Below, piece after piece: positions 17,665 through 26,103 of a DNA stretch of 64,000 bases. Location: NCBI GenBank assembly GCA_030247675.1, contig JAOTRX010000006.1, positions 248,001-312,000 of the forward strand. Reading direction: 5' to 3'. Position 1 is the stretch's first letter; every line of letters starts with the position of its first letter. The position numbers were made by a program, and so were the translations under genes. The notes beneath the pieces are model-generated. The model had not been told where the DNA came from and ran no database searches. It saw nothing but the letters and a program-made list of their open reading frames with translations. Source of the stretch: Desulforhopalus sp. GTDB lineage: Bacteria; Desulfobacterota; Desulfobulbia; Desulfobulbales; Desulfocapsaceae.

Positions 17665-18541
17665 CCAGCAGGACGCTGAGGTTTTTTCTGATCAGGGCGA
17701 GTTGTTCGGCAAGAAGCCCGAGAAAGAAAACGATCAAACCGGTAACAAAGAGAAACAGGGTCCCGACCGACACCCCCTCGCCGCGCAATAGAATAGGCAG
17801 GCCCCAAAGGGCGCTGAACAGAAAGAAAAACATTGCCGGTGGGATGAAAATGCGCATCGGGCTGAACATCGTGGCCACGTGAAAGAGTTCCAGGACCGTG
17901 TCGAAGGCGGTCTTAATATTGATCGTCGACTTGCCGGTGGTGCGCGGCTCGACGGTGATCGGGTGTTCGAGCACCAGGTGACGCTGGTTGATAAAGATCA
18001 GGGTGATGATGTCGCTGAAGGCCATGTCGTTCGGGCAGAGCTGCATATAGCGCCTGGCGAAATCGGTATGATAGATCTTCATGCCCGAATTCAGGTCGTG
18101 GATCTTGATAGGCATGAGCAGGCCGGCGATAAAGCGGATCAGCGCCTTGCCGGTCTTGCGGTACAGGCTTTCTTTGTTCTTTGTCCGGCTACCGATCACC
18201 ATATCGGCATCCTTCTCCCGAAGGACCTTATACAGGGCGGTAACGTCTTCGAGGCGGTGCTGGCCGTCGGCGTCAATGGTTATGACATATTCGGTCTTGG
18301 TGGCCTTGATGCCGGTTTTGATCGCCCCGCCGTATCCCCGGTTGACCTTGTGGTGGATGGGGGTGAAAAAGCTCGGGTCGGCGTGCCGATTGAGCATCTC
18401 CTTGGAGCCGTCCTTTGAGCCGTCGTTGACAATGATCAGTTTGCAGCCAGTGGTCCGGCAGTACTGGAGAAGCTCCGGTAGGAAAAATGACAGGGCCTGT
18501 TCTTCGTTATAGGCGGGGATGACAATGGTCAGGTCGTTCAT
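17642..18541 (-). CDS. Family 2 glycosyltransferase, DPM1/polyprenyl-phosphate type
   Basis: A 299-residue GT-A enzyme with VIPAYNEEQAL at the N-terminus, IIVNDGSKDGS, the metal-binding ITIDADGQH and the HDLNSGMKIYH segment. Two C-terminal hydrophobic helices follow (about 222-245 and 255-280). This layout is typical of polyprenyl-phosphate mannosyl/glucosyl transferases such as DPM1, GtrB and ArnC. It likely transfers a sugar from a nucleotide donor to a lipid carrier at the inner membrane for cell-surface glycan assembly. The adjacent polysaccharide deacetylase fits such a role although the genes converge. Confidence 0.88.
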   Translation of the reverse strand: MNDLTIVIPAYNEEQALSFFLPELLQYCRTTGCKLIIVNDGSKDGSKEMLNRHADPSFFTPIHHKVNRGYGGAIKTGIKATKTEYVITIDADGQHRLEDVTALYKVLREKDADMVIGSRTKNKESLYRKTGKALIRFIAGLLMPIKIHDLNSGMKIYHTDFARRYMQLCPNDMAFSDIITLIFINQRHLVLEHPITVEPRTTGKSTINIKTAFDTVLELFHVATMFSPMRIFIPPAMFFFLFSALWGLPILLRGEGVSVGTLFLFVTGLIVFFLGLLAEQLALIRKNLSVLLAKPPEDD

Positions 18542-18814
18542 AGGTGGCTCGGGGAGGGTATTGTATTGTTGGTGGAGGTTGAAAACATCGGCGATAACCC
18601 GGATAGAGATTGCGGAGATTGCCTGGGGATCGGCCTAAGAGGTGAAGCAGCTGCGCCTCTGCCGGGATGGGCCTTTTCCTTGATCAGCATTTGCAGGAAA
18701 TTAGCAATATATAAGGAAGCATGACCGTGTCAAGCCCAAAACTTGCCGGCGAGGGGACCTCAGGTATCGGTGGACGAGGTGGGGTGAGTCCTTTTGTTAT
18801 GTTTTTCTGGAGAA

Positions 18815-18828
18815 TTGACTTGCGTCAA
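18815..18828. promoter_or_regulatory. FNR/CRP-type palindrome with downstream -10 element
   Basis: TTGAC-TTGC-GTCAA is a perfect 5-bp inverted repeat with the 4-nt spacing of FNR-family boxes. A TATACC -10 candidate at 18851-18856 would put the transcript start near 18863, so the box would be centred about -41.5, the class II activator position. The rest of the gap 18542-18895 shows no gene. Confidence 0.5.
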
Positions 18829-18895
18829 GGGATAGTCCGGCCGGCGGTGCTATACCTCCTTCATACGCTACACTTCTTCTTCCAGCCGGTGGCCT

Positions 18896-19252
18896 GTGAT
18901 GCTTTGCATTTTTCGACGGATACGAATCTTTACTCTGCTGCTGCTTATGGCAAGGGCCGCAATACCCTTCTATGGGCTGGCGGTTTTCGCGGAGTTTGCC
19001 GCCGCCGGCGTCGATGATCACCCCTTTTCCGTCTGCCTGCAACATGCACAAGAAGAGGATGCCGCAGAGCATGCGCCGCCCGGACATTCCGGCGGGAATC
19101 ACTGTCACCTGCTCGATGAACCGAGCCATGTCGCCGCCCAACTGGAGTATGGGTTTACCCAGGTGATATGGACACTGATCTCGGAAGAATGGATCAGTCT
19201 GCTCGCCGGATTCGGCGGCCCCCCCGATATTCCTCCTGAAAACTTGGTTTGA
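18896..19252 (+). CDS. Small His-rich exported or membrane protein, unknown
   Basis: A 118-codon frame (GTG at 18896, ATG at 18899) encodes an N-terminal hydrophobic stretch (FTLLLLMARAAIPFYGLAVF). A His/Cys-rich middle follows (CLQHAQEEDAAEH, HSGGNHCHLLDE). This recalls small periplasmic metal-associated proteins, but no family is recognised with certainty. The ribosome-binding site is weak. Support comes from position: it lies just behind an FNR-type site and -10 element and in front of another exported His-rich protein. Confidence 0.45.
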   Translation: MMLCIFRRIRIFTLLLLMARAAIPFYGLAVFAEFAAAGVDDHPFSVCLQHAQEEDAAEHAPPGHSGGNHCHLLDEPSHVAAQLEYGFTQVIWTLISEEWISLLAGFGGPPDIPPENLV

Positions 19253-19362
19253 AGCATATTGACCTGGTGTTTGTCGAGATTCCCCAAGCTTTTTGCGGGA
19301 TCCGTAGCGCCATTTCGTGTCGTAAACGACATCCAGAAACAAGTTTAATATGGAGACTTCCC

Positions 19363-20028
19363 ATGAGAAATAGAAATTCGATCAGATTACACGTGTTAGG
19401 AATTGCCGCCCTCATCGCGGTATCTTTCATTGCTCCGAAGAATGCCGCCGCCCACTGTGATACCCTGGACGGGCCGGTTATCGAGGATGCCCGGAAGGCA
19501 ATTACCGCCAGGGATATTACCCCGGTGCTCAAGTGGGTCCGGGAAAAGGATGAGGACATTGTGCGCAAGGCCTTTACCAGGCTGTTGGACAGCAAGGGTG
19601 CTGCAGCCGGAGTGGCGGAGCAGGATTTTTTTGCCACCCTGGTGAAGATCCATCGCGCCGGGGAAGGGGCGCCGTTCACCGGGTTGAAACCGGCCGGTTC
19701 CGTCGAACCAGCGGTTGCCGAGGCGGACCGGGCCCTGGCTGGCGGCTCTCCTGACCGTCTGGTGCAGCTCGTCACCGGTGATATCGCCGCTGGCATAAAA
19801 GAGCGGTATCAGCATGCCGCCACCACCTATCAGCACAAGGATGAAAGTGTTGAGCAGGGCAGGGCCTTTGTCTCTGCCTACGTCGCATTCACCCACTACG
19901 TGGAACGGCTGCATCAGGACGCAACCGGCGGCGATGCCCATGGCGATGGCAAGCACGCAGTTGCTTCCGCCCCCGGTCATGCCGGTCATGAGCAGCATAA
20001 GCCGGTGACCGGTCACGCCCACCAGTGA
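19363..20028 (+). CDS. Exported protein with AHCDTLDGPV motif and His-rich tail (DUF6448-like)
   Basis: A 221-residue protein with a Sec signal peptide (cleavage near AAA-HC), then the motif AHCDTLDGPVIEDARKAI, which I associate with the DUF6448 family. A helical middle follows (KWVREKDEDIVRKAF, ALAGGSPDRLVQLVTGDI), then a C-terminal tail with many His (HGDGKHAVA, HAGHEQHKPVTGHAHQ). The mature N-terminus starts with His-Cys, which together with the tail suggests periplasmic metal binding. ATG at 19363 has TGGAGA upstream. Function is unknown; co-expression with the preceding small gene is likely. Confidence 0.75.
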   Translation: MRNRNSIRLHVLGIAALIAVSFIAPKNAAAHCDTLDGPVIEDARKAITARDITPVLKWVREKDEDIVRKAFTRLLDSKGAAAGVAEQDFFATLVKIHRAGEGAPFTGLKPAGSVEPAVAEADRALAGGSPDRLVQLVTGDIAAGIKERYQHAATTYQHKDESVEQGRAFVSAYVAFTHYVERLHQDATGGDAHGDGKHAVASAPGHAGHEQHKPVTGHAHQ

Positions 20029-20069
20029 TCGCCGTCCACAAGGAATACCCGGCCCGGTCCGCAGCGAGA

Positions 20070-23000
20070 TCAGGCCGGGTTGCCGGGTGATTTACCGGCA
20101 GCGATGATACTCCGGCAACCGGTGTCATCAGCTACCAGCAGCTCCTTGAAGAGGGTCACCGAATCGGCCTTGCTCCACAGGCCGATATGGCCGGTGACCG
20201 GACGGGCACTGAGGTAGGAAAAGACCTGCTTTCCATCAAGGAGGCAGGTGATTTGCTTGCCGTTGACGGTTGCCCCCAGGCAATACCATGTGCCCGGGGC
20301 AACCGTTGTCTTCACCCGCGCCCGTTCGAGGCGCCGGTTATCAAGAAACTCGAAGAGGATGATGTTGTCCTCGAGGGCGTTGACCCTCAGAGCGAAGTAA
20401 TTGCCGCTGTCCCTAAGGCCGAAGGCCAGCCCCCCAGCCTGATCGATGACTCCCCGGAGCGGTTTGACCATGAGGGAGATTTCTCCATCGCCGCAGGCTC
20501 CCATCCTGGCCACAGCCAGAGGGAAGGTATAGTAGGCGCCCAGGGTGTCGAGCATGTCCTGGTATTTCCGGCCGAAGGTCTTGCCTATCAATCCGGCAAC
20601 GTTGACCGACAGGGCGCTCAACAGCTGCGAGCCGTCCGCCAGGCAACAGACGGCGCCATCCTCCCCGGTGAGCTGCCAGGTGCCGGTATTGATATGGAAG
20701 CCCGGCAGGCCCGATGCCTCCCTATGGTGCAGCAGGTCGTAGTCGCCCCGGAGGAAGGCCTCCGCCAGGTCGTCGACATCCTGCTGGCCGGTGATGGCCA
20801 TGTCGAGTAGGCGGCTGCTGGCCAGCAGGCGGCCGATGATGTCGAGGCGTTCGAGCATCTCGCCGCGGGGATGGCGGCTCAGCGAGGCCTCGAGCAGATC
20901 ACCCTGTAGACTTACAACGCAGCCGAGCCCGCCGAGGATCTTGCCGAGGAACTGGATGCGCAGGGTCTTGCCGCTGTAGCTGCCGGCACCTCCCGAGAAC
21001 TGCAGGGTCAGGTAATTATGGTCGGGATCATCGCCGCAGAGGGTGTCGAGGGTGGCGTAGTGGTAGCCGAATTTTGCCGAGAAGTTGAGATAATCACTAC
21101 CGACAAGGGCGTAGCTGTTTCCTCCCGGGGCGGTACCGAACTCGGCGGTGGCCGGTGCCGCCAGGCGGGAGAGGAGGCTGCCGCCATCAAACTGCACGCT
21201 CCCCCGCCAGTTGATCCCCGGATGGCTGAAGCCCCGCCACAGGGCCTTGAGCGGCTCCGAGGTGAAATGCTCGGCCCTGACCGTGTCGCAGGTGCTGAGG
21301 CCCGGGCTCAGGCCGCCGCCGAGGTCGATAAGGTGCAGGGAAAGCGGCAGATGGGTCGTCAGCTGCACCGCAGCGGTCTGGTCTTCGGCGAGGTTTGACA
21401 GGCTGAACATCTCGCGCACCGCCTGTTCATGGGCCAAGCGGATGATGTCATGCAGCGAGGTGCAGTTTTCCGGCAAGAAGCCCGGGGCATCGGGGTCGGT
21501 GAGGTGGAGAGGCGCCAGGTGGTCGAGTACCGCGCGCATCTTTTCATGCACGGCGCTGTTGATCATGCGCTTCTTGCCGGTACCTGCCTGGCGGCCCTTG
21601 AGGAAATCACCGCGATACACCGCCGGTTCCCCCTGGGCAAGGAGGGTGACCAGCTCCCCCGCGGCGATGAGCTGGGTGGCCCCGGCGACGCCTGCCGCCA
21701 TCGGCACTTCGAACTCGCGGGCCACCGAGGCCAGGTGGCACATGGCGGTGCCGGATTCGCTGACCAGGCCCCGGATCCGCCCCATCACCTCGGCGTAGCG
21801 GGGCGAGGCGGTTTTGGTGACCAGCAGCGCCTGATCGGGGATGTCGGCGAGGGATTGGTTGTCGTAGGCGACAGAGGCGATGCCTGCGGCCAGGCCCTGG
21901 GAGGCAACAATGCCGCCCCTTACGATCAGCGCCCCGGCGTCCGCTTCCACCGGCTGGTCCACCACCCTCGCGGCCACCTGCAGCGGCCGGCATTGCAGGA
22001 TGGAGATCTCCCGGCGGCTGTTTATCGCCCATTCGATATCCTGGGGGCCGCCAAAGACCTGTTCCAGCCGGCGGCCGATGTCGGTGAGCTCGGCAAGTTC
22101 CTCCCGGTCAAGGGTCGCCCGGCTGGACTCCCGCCTTTCCACCCGGTGTTCCACCGTCCCCTCGATCGCCGTATCGAGGCGCGACACCTTGTCGGCGAGC
22201 CGCTGTTCCATAAGCTCTCCCGTCGATCTGTCGAGGATATAGGTATCGGCCGCCGAGGCGCCGCTGACCAGCTGTTCGCCAAGCCCCAGGACGGCATTGA
22301 CCTGCATGGTCTCCGGGGCCTTGCCGGAAGGATCGCTGGTGTAGAGCACGCCGCTTGCCTCGGCCGCGACCATTGCCAGGCCGAGGACGCACATCGGCGT
22401 CTCGGTGATGTCTATTCCGGCCATCTGCCGGTAACTTATCGCATGGGGGGAAAAGGAGCTGGCCACCACCTCCTTGTAGGCGGCGATCAGCTGCCGCCGC
22501 GACACGCCCAGCACCGAGCGGTATTGCCCGGCAAAGGAGGATTCGGAGTCCTCGCGGACGGCGCTGCTGCGCATGGCGAGATGGAGGCCGGGGCCGGTCC
22601 GCCGCTCAATGGCGTCATAATGGGCATAAAGGAGGGTCGCCAGCTCGTCCGGGACATGGGCGGCAAGGATAAGCCGGGTCAGACGGTCGCTGACCTCGGC
22701 AAGCCCGGTGTCGCCCGGCGAGATGCCGGCCAGTTCATCGAGAACCAGCTGGTCGATACCGTTATAGCGGAGAAACCGGTCATAGCCGCTTGCCGTGACG
22801 ACAAATCCGGCCGGCACCCGCAGGCCGGTCTGCCTGTCTATCGCCGCAAGGTTGGCCGCCTTGCCGCCGGCAGTCGCTTGAGCTTGCTGCGCCAGCTCCG
22901 TCAGGGGGACAATCGCCGGTATCTCCAGCCGGTAGATCACCGGCCGGAGAGTTGCCCTAACGGCGGCGTTGATCTTTGTAGCCGCATCAAAGAGCGCAAG

Positions 23001-23267
23001 GTAGCGCTGATCGGCGAGGCCGTTCAGGGCGCGCAGAAGCTGTTGCAGGTGGCCGTACAGACCCTCGTAGTGGAAGGCGATATCGGCTGCGGTAAAGGCC
23101 TTGCCGCTGTAATAGAGCATCTCCATCGCCGACAGGAGGCGAAGGGCGTCGCGGTTGCCGGCCAGGAAGTCGCGGAAATGCCGGTACTTCTCAATATGCA
23201 CGCCACTTCCCCCGGAAAGCGGCGTGCAACGCTCACCTCGGGTAAACAGATTGAGCAGGTTCTTCAT
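20070..23267 (-). CDS. PEP-synthase-like PEP/pyruvate-binding protein with an extra C-terminal beta-sandwich-like domain
   Basis: A 1065-residue protein. After a helical leader (1-145) comes the PPDK/PEP-synthase ATP-grasp domain: GGKAANLAAIDR, LAMRSSAVREDSESSFAGQY and IEWAINSRREISILQCRPLQ. The swivelling phosphohistidine domain has His511 in AMCHLASVAREFEVPMAAG. The canonical PEP/pyruvate TIM barrel does not follow. Instead residues about 560-870 are unrecognised and residues about 890-1050 look like a LamG/DUF1080 concanavalin-type fold (FGLRDSGNYFALRVN, WYCLGATVNGKQITCLLDG). It may phosphorylate a substrate other than pyruvate, as in rifampin phosphotransferase-like enzymes. ATG at 23267 has AAGGAGG in front. 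The phosphatase gene upstream suggests a phosphorylation pair. Confidence 0.8.
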   Translation of the reverse strand: MKNLLNLFTRGERCTPLSGGSGVHIEKYRHFRDFLAGNRDALRLLSAMEMLYYSGKAFTAADIAFHYEGLYGHLQQLLRALNGLADQRYLALFDAATKINAAVRATLRPVIYRLEIPAIVPLTELAQQAQATAGGKAANLAAIDRQTGLRVPAGFVVTASGYDRFLRYNGIDQLVLDELAGISPGDTGLAEVSDRLTRLILAAHVPDELATLLYAHYDAIERRTGPGLHLAMRSSAVREDSESSFAGQYRSVLGVSRRQLIAAYKEVVASSFSPHAISYRQMAGIDITETPMCVLGLAMVAAEASGVLYTSDPSGKAPETMQVNAVLGLGEQLVSGASAADTYILDRSTGELMEQRLADKVSRLDTAIEGTVEHRVERRESSRATLDREELAELTDIGRRLEQVFGGPQDIEWAINSRREISILQCRPLQVAARVVDQPVEADAGALIVRGGIVASQGLAAGIASVAYDNQSLADIPDQALLVTKTASPRYAEVMGRIRGLVSESGTAMCHLASVAREFEVPMAAGVAGATQLIAAGELVTLLAQGEPAVYRGDFLKGRQAGTGKKRMINSAVHEKMRAVLDHLAPLHLTDPDAPGFLPENCTSLHDIIRLAHEQAVREMFSLSNLAEDQTAAVQLTTHLPLSLHLIDLGGGLSPGLSTCDTVRAEHFTSEPLKALWRGFSHPGINWRGSVQFDGGSLLSRLAAPATAEFGTAPGGNSYALVGSDYLNFSAKFGYHYATLDTLCGDDPDHNYLTLQFSGGAGSYSGKTLRIQFLGKILGGLGCVVSLQGDLLEASLSRHPRGEMLERLDIIGRLLASSRLLDMAITGQQDVDDLAEAFLRGDYDLLHHREASGLPGFHINTGTWQLTGEDGAVCCLADGSQLLSALSVNVAGLIGKTFGRKYQDMLDTLGAYYTFPLAVARMGACGDGEISLMVKPLRGVIDQAGGLAFGLRDSGNYFALRVNALEDNIILFEFLDNRRLERARVKTTVAPGTWYCLGATVNGKQITCLLDGKQVFSYLSARPVTGHIGLWSKADSVTLFKELLVADDTGCRSIIAAGKSPGNPA

Positions 23268-23349
23268 GGCTGACCTCCTTTTCTGCAGGGCCGGAGTCAA
23301 GACCGGTATTTCCGGGTCCGCCCGTGACCGGGACCCTGGGCTCCGGGCC

Positions 23350-23820
23350 TCAGCCGCCTTTTTTGCCCGGCCGCCGGAAAAAATCCCGGAAGCGCGCGTA
23401 GAAGTTGCGCTTGCCCTCGCCGGGACAGTTGTCCCGCAGGTGTTTGAAGATTTCGTCGACGCCGTCGGCGAGGCAGATCTGCCGTTTCTTGGCAACGGTG
23501 GCAATGGCCAGCCGTTTCGACAACCCCTGATGGCGCATCAGGTAGGCGGCGACGATGCACACCGAGCGGCTGCGCCCGGCCCGGCAATGGACGAGGACCT
23601 TGTTGCCCTGATCGACCTGCAGGGCGATATAGTCGATGGCGGCCAGGACGTGCGTCCGGCAATTGCCTGGACCGTCATGGAGGGGGATGCAGCAGCCGTC
23701 GACATCGCTGCGAGTCTCGCAGCAGTCGGGCAGCAGGCAGAGGACGGCATCGACCTCCCCGGCGTGGGTGGCGGCGTCGTGGCAATCGCCGATGGCTATC
23801 TGGTCGGTTATCCAGTCCAT
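23350..23820 (-). CDS. Dual-specificity protein phosphatase family protein
   Basis: A 156-residue cysteine phosphatase. The P-loop is HCRAGRSRS with catalytic Cys79, and the N-terminus MDWITDQIAIGDCHDA matches the start of DUSP-type domains. The general-acid region is near PLHDGPGN. The family removes phosphate from Tyr/Ser/Thr residues or other phosphometabolites. The start at 23820 is chosen from the domain boundary; a frame back to 23928 would add 36 poorly conserved residues. It ends 82 bp before the PEP-synthase-like gene on the same strand, and the pair probably forms an operon. Confidence 0.8.
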   Translation of the reverse strand: MDWITDQIAIGDCHDAATHAGEVDAVLCLLPDCCETRSDVDGCCIPLHDGPGNCRTHVLAAIDYIALQVDQGNKVLVHCRAGRSRSVCIVAAYLMRHQGLSKRLAIATVAKKRQICLADGVDEIFKHLRDNCPGEGKRNFYARFRDFFRRPGKKGG

Positions 23821-23984
23821 GGTTCGGCAGGCATTGATCCGGCGGAGATGGGCGGGGCGCTCCGCAGGGTGGGGTTGTCGGGTTATGCCTCGCCGCTTTC
23901 GGCGGATGGCGTGGTAGGTCTCAGGCACCTGTTAGCCATTCTATGCATCGAGTCGTATCCTGGCAAGCAAGCGGCGAAAGCTTC

Positions 23985-24695
23985 TTATCCTTTCTTCATC
24001 GCCTCAGCCTTCAGGTCTTTGGGCATCTTTTCGATGGCATAGCGCAGGGCGGTGCGCGGCATGACGGCTTTTTTACTGACGACGTAGTCGAAAATCTCCT
24101 GCTGGTGGCTCTGGCTTGCCGCCTTGAGCATCCAGCCGTAGCCCTTCTGCACCAGGTCGTCTCCATCGAGGAGGAGGATATCGGCGATCGCCAGGATATC
24201 GGCAAGGAACCTGCCCTTCCTGGCGGGGATGATCAGGGATACGGCGGCGGCACGTCGCATCCAGCGGTTTTCGGATCTTGCCCAGACCTTGAGATCCGCG
24301 AGAAACTCCGGATACATCTCGATGAAGGTACCGACCGTATGGTTGCAGAGGGTGTCGCAGGCAGCCCAGTTGCCGACATAGTCGCTCACCCAGCGCGCAA
24401 ATACCGGAAAGTCCTCCGGCTCATACGACTTGCGGAGAAAATACGACCAGTTGCAGGCAATAAAGCCCTCCTCCATATATCCCGAGCGCCACAATTCCTC
24501 ACAGAGCCTGAAAACCTCCGCCTTGTCCAGCCCCTTAAGCTCCTTGAAGGATGCCTTGCTTATTCTGTCGACTACGGCCGACTTGACGCCGTGAAAACGG
24601 ACCGCTTCCTTAAAAAAGCGCTGACCGCTCAGGCGGGTGGCTTCCTCGGCGTTTTCCAGCAGCTCCCGCCTGATTTTTTGTAAGATATCGTCCAT
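23985..24695 (-). CDS. AlkD-type DNA alkylation repair glycosylase
   Basis: A 236-residue all-helical HEAT-repeat protein. RFFKEAVRFHGVKS at the N-terminus, FARWVSDYVGNWAACDTLC in the middle (Trp and Asp of the substrate site) and RWMRRAAAVSLIIPARKG are the features of AlkD. Members excise N3- and N7-alkylated purines from DNA. Length fits the family (about 230). It is transcribed leftward as a probable single gene between the phosphatase and the SPL-like radical SAM gene. Confidence 0.88.
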   Translation of the reverse strand: MDDILQKIRRELLENAEEATRLSGQRFFKEAVRFHGVKSAVVDRISKASFKELKGLDKAEVFRLCEELWRSGYMEEGFIACNWSYFLRKSYEPEDFPVFARWVSDYVGNWAACDTLCNHTVGTFIEMYPEFLADLKVWARSENRWMRRAAAVSLIIPARKGRFLADILAIADILLLDGDDLVQKGYGWMLKAASQSHQQEIFDYVVSKKAVMPRTALRYAIEKMPKDLKAEAMKKG

Positions 24696-24773
24696 AGGGT
24701 GGTCCTGGGTGATGGGTTGAGAATGGTGGTTTTATCGGCTTTACTGTCGGGGTGTCGGGGCCTGACAACCGGC

Positions 24774-25517
24774 TCAAAACACGACATGGCAGGCAATGTT
24801 CAGTTCCCGGCAGCTCTCTTGCAATTGCTGGCTGACCGCATGGAAATAGTCGCTGGTCCGAAAGTTCCTCAGCCTGTTTTTCATATAGAGCGCATCGGCA
24901 TGATGGTAATTCATGCGGTCAACGTAAATATAGTCAACCTTTCCCGCAAGGAGTTTCATGATGCCTTCGGCTCCGGGCAGGATCGGCGCGATCATGGCGT
25001 AGGTCCTGATCCCTGCCTGGTGCAGCGTATCCAGAGCGGTTATTCGCTCAGCTATCTTTGGGGCGCGGGGCTCAAAGAGCTGTCGTATCGCCTCGTCGGC
25101 GGTCGGAATGGAGAAACCCACCGCACAGGTCGCCGATTTCTTCAACAAATCGCTGTCTCTCAGGACGAGAGGCGAGCGGGTTTGCACGACAATCGGCCAG
25201 TCATTGTCGATGAGGATTTCCAGACACTGTCTGGTGAGCTGGTACTGTTCCTCCAGAGGCTGGTAGGGGTCGCAGACGCCGCTCAGCCATACCTGGTCCT
25301 TAGGCTTTTTCCGTATTTCCCGTTGGAGGACGGCGGCGGCATTGATCTTCACATCGACGAATTCACCCCACGGCTCAGAGTGGCCGGTGAATCGCTTCAT
25401 ATAGCGGGCATAGCAGTACGAACACGCATGCTGGCAACCGACATAGGGATTGATGACGTACTTGTAGATCTTTGAGGCGGAGAGAATCGATTTGGCGGTG
25501 ACTTCCTTGATGATCAT
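24774..25517 (-). CDS. SPL-family radical SAM protein
   Basis: A 247-residue radical SAM protein with the cluster motif CQHACSYCYARY (Cx3Cx2C) close to the N-terminus (INPYVGCQHACSYC). It also has WLSGVCDPYQPLEEQYQLTR and VVQTRSPLVLRDSDLL, as in the spore-photoproduct-lyase-like (SplB / Rv2578c) family found widely in non-sporulating bacteria. The reaction is unknown for this subgroup. ATG at 25517 fits the family; the frame upstream to 25601 runs through the 3' end of the next gene. Its start nearly abuts the stop of the gene at 25514, so the two are coupled. Confidence 0.85.
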   Translation of the reverse strand: MIIKEVTAKSILSASKIYKYVINPYVGCQHACSYCYARYMKRFTGHSEPWGEFVDVKINAAAVLQREIRKKPKDQVWLSGVCDPYQPLEEQYQLTRQCLEILIDNDWPIVVQTRSPLVLRDSDLLKKSATCAVGFSIPTADEAIRQLFEPRAPKIAERITALDTLHQAGIRTYAMIAPILPGAEGIMKLLAGKVDYIYVDRMNYHHADALYMKNRLRNFRTSDYFHAVSQQLQESCRELNIACHVVF

Positions 25518-25984
25518 CTCGTGTGAATAGCTTTGTAATAGCCGGTCTTCGGATAGCCGACATTGGAGTAAAATCTCTTGCCGTCGACGTCTTCCCAGCA
25601 ATAGATGGTTTCAGGAGAGGAGGCGGATTGCCTGGTCGGAACTATGGGCTTGAAATATCCGGCCCGTTCAGCCTTGGCATATTCGGAACCGGTAGGTGTG
25701 CCGACCGGTTTGGTAGTTATGATTTGGGTCTTGACTGGCGGCGGAGGTGGCGCATCAGCTCCCCGCTCTTGGTGAATGGAGTCCCTGAGCCTGGCCAGTC
25801 CTTCAAAAACGGTGGTGTTCTTGACTACATGAAAATAGTAGTAGGCGCCGCCGTCAATCACCGCACAGATCAAAAGAAAACGCCAAACAACCGCCCAGAC
25901 CGGATCTGGCCGCCTTTGCGGTTTGCGGTAATCACTTTTGTCGAGACTGATATTTCCGGAATCGGCGGGATGTTGATTCTCCAT
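25514..25984 (-). CDS. Single-pass membrane protein with DUF4124-like C-terminus
   Basis: A 156-residue protein with one transmembrane helix (about 30-50, VWRFLLICAVIDGGAYYYFH). A proline-rich linker follows (DAPPPPPVK), then a C-terminal segment YCWEDVDGKRFYSNVGYP that resembles the short DUF4124 module of periplasmic proteins. Function is unknown. It overlaps the start of the SPL-like gene by a few bases. Confidence 0.65.
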   Translation of the reverse strand: MENQHPADSGNISLDKSDYRKPQRRPDPVWAVVWRFLLICAVIDGGAYYYFHVVKNTTVFEGLARLRDSIHQERGADAPPPPPVKTQIITTKPVGTPTGSEYAKAERAGYFKPIVPTRQSASSPETIYCWEDVDGKRFYSNVGYPKTGYYKAIHTR

Positions 25985-26103
25985 ACTGTTGCCCAGATAA
26001 AAAGGTTGGTGCGCAATCTATCGACTGCCGTGGGACTTGATACCAGTGGGACAAGCGGCAGCGCAAACAGGCCATTCGCTCGCCCTCGCAGCCCAAGCAG
26101 GCA

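Noticed and set aside
21429..23273. 614-codon plus-strand frame opposite the PEP-synthase-like gene
   Set aside because: Composition typical of antisense frames in GC-rich DNA; no domain seen.
24774..25601. Upstream extension of the SPL-like gene to 25601
   Set aside because: The extra 28 codons lie inside the 3' end of the DUF4124-like gene and precede the conserved family start at 25517.
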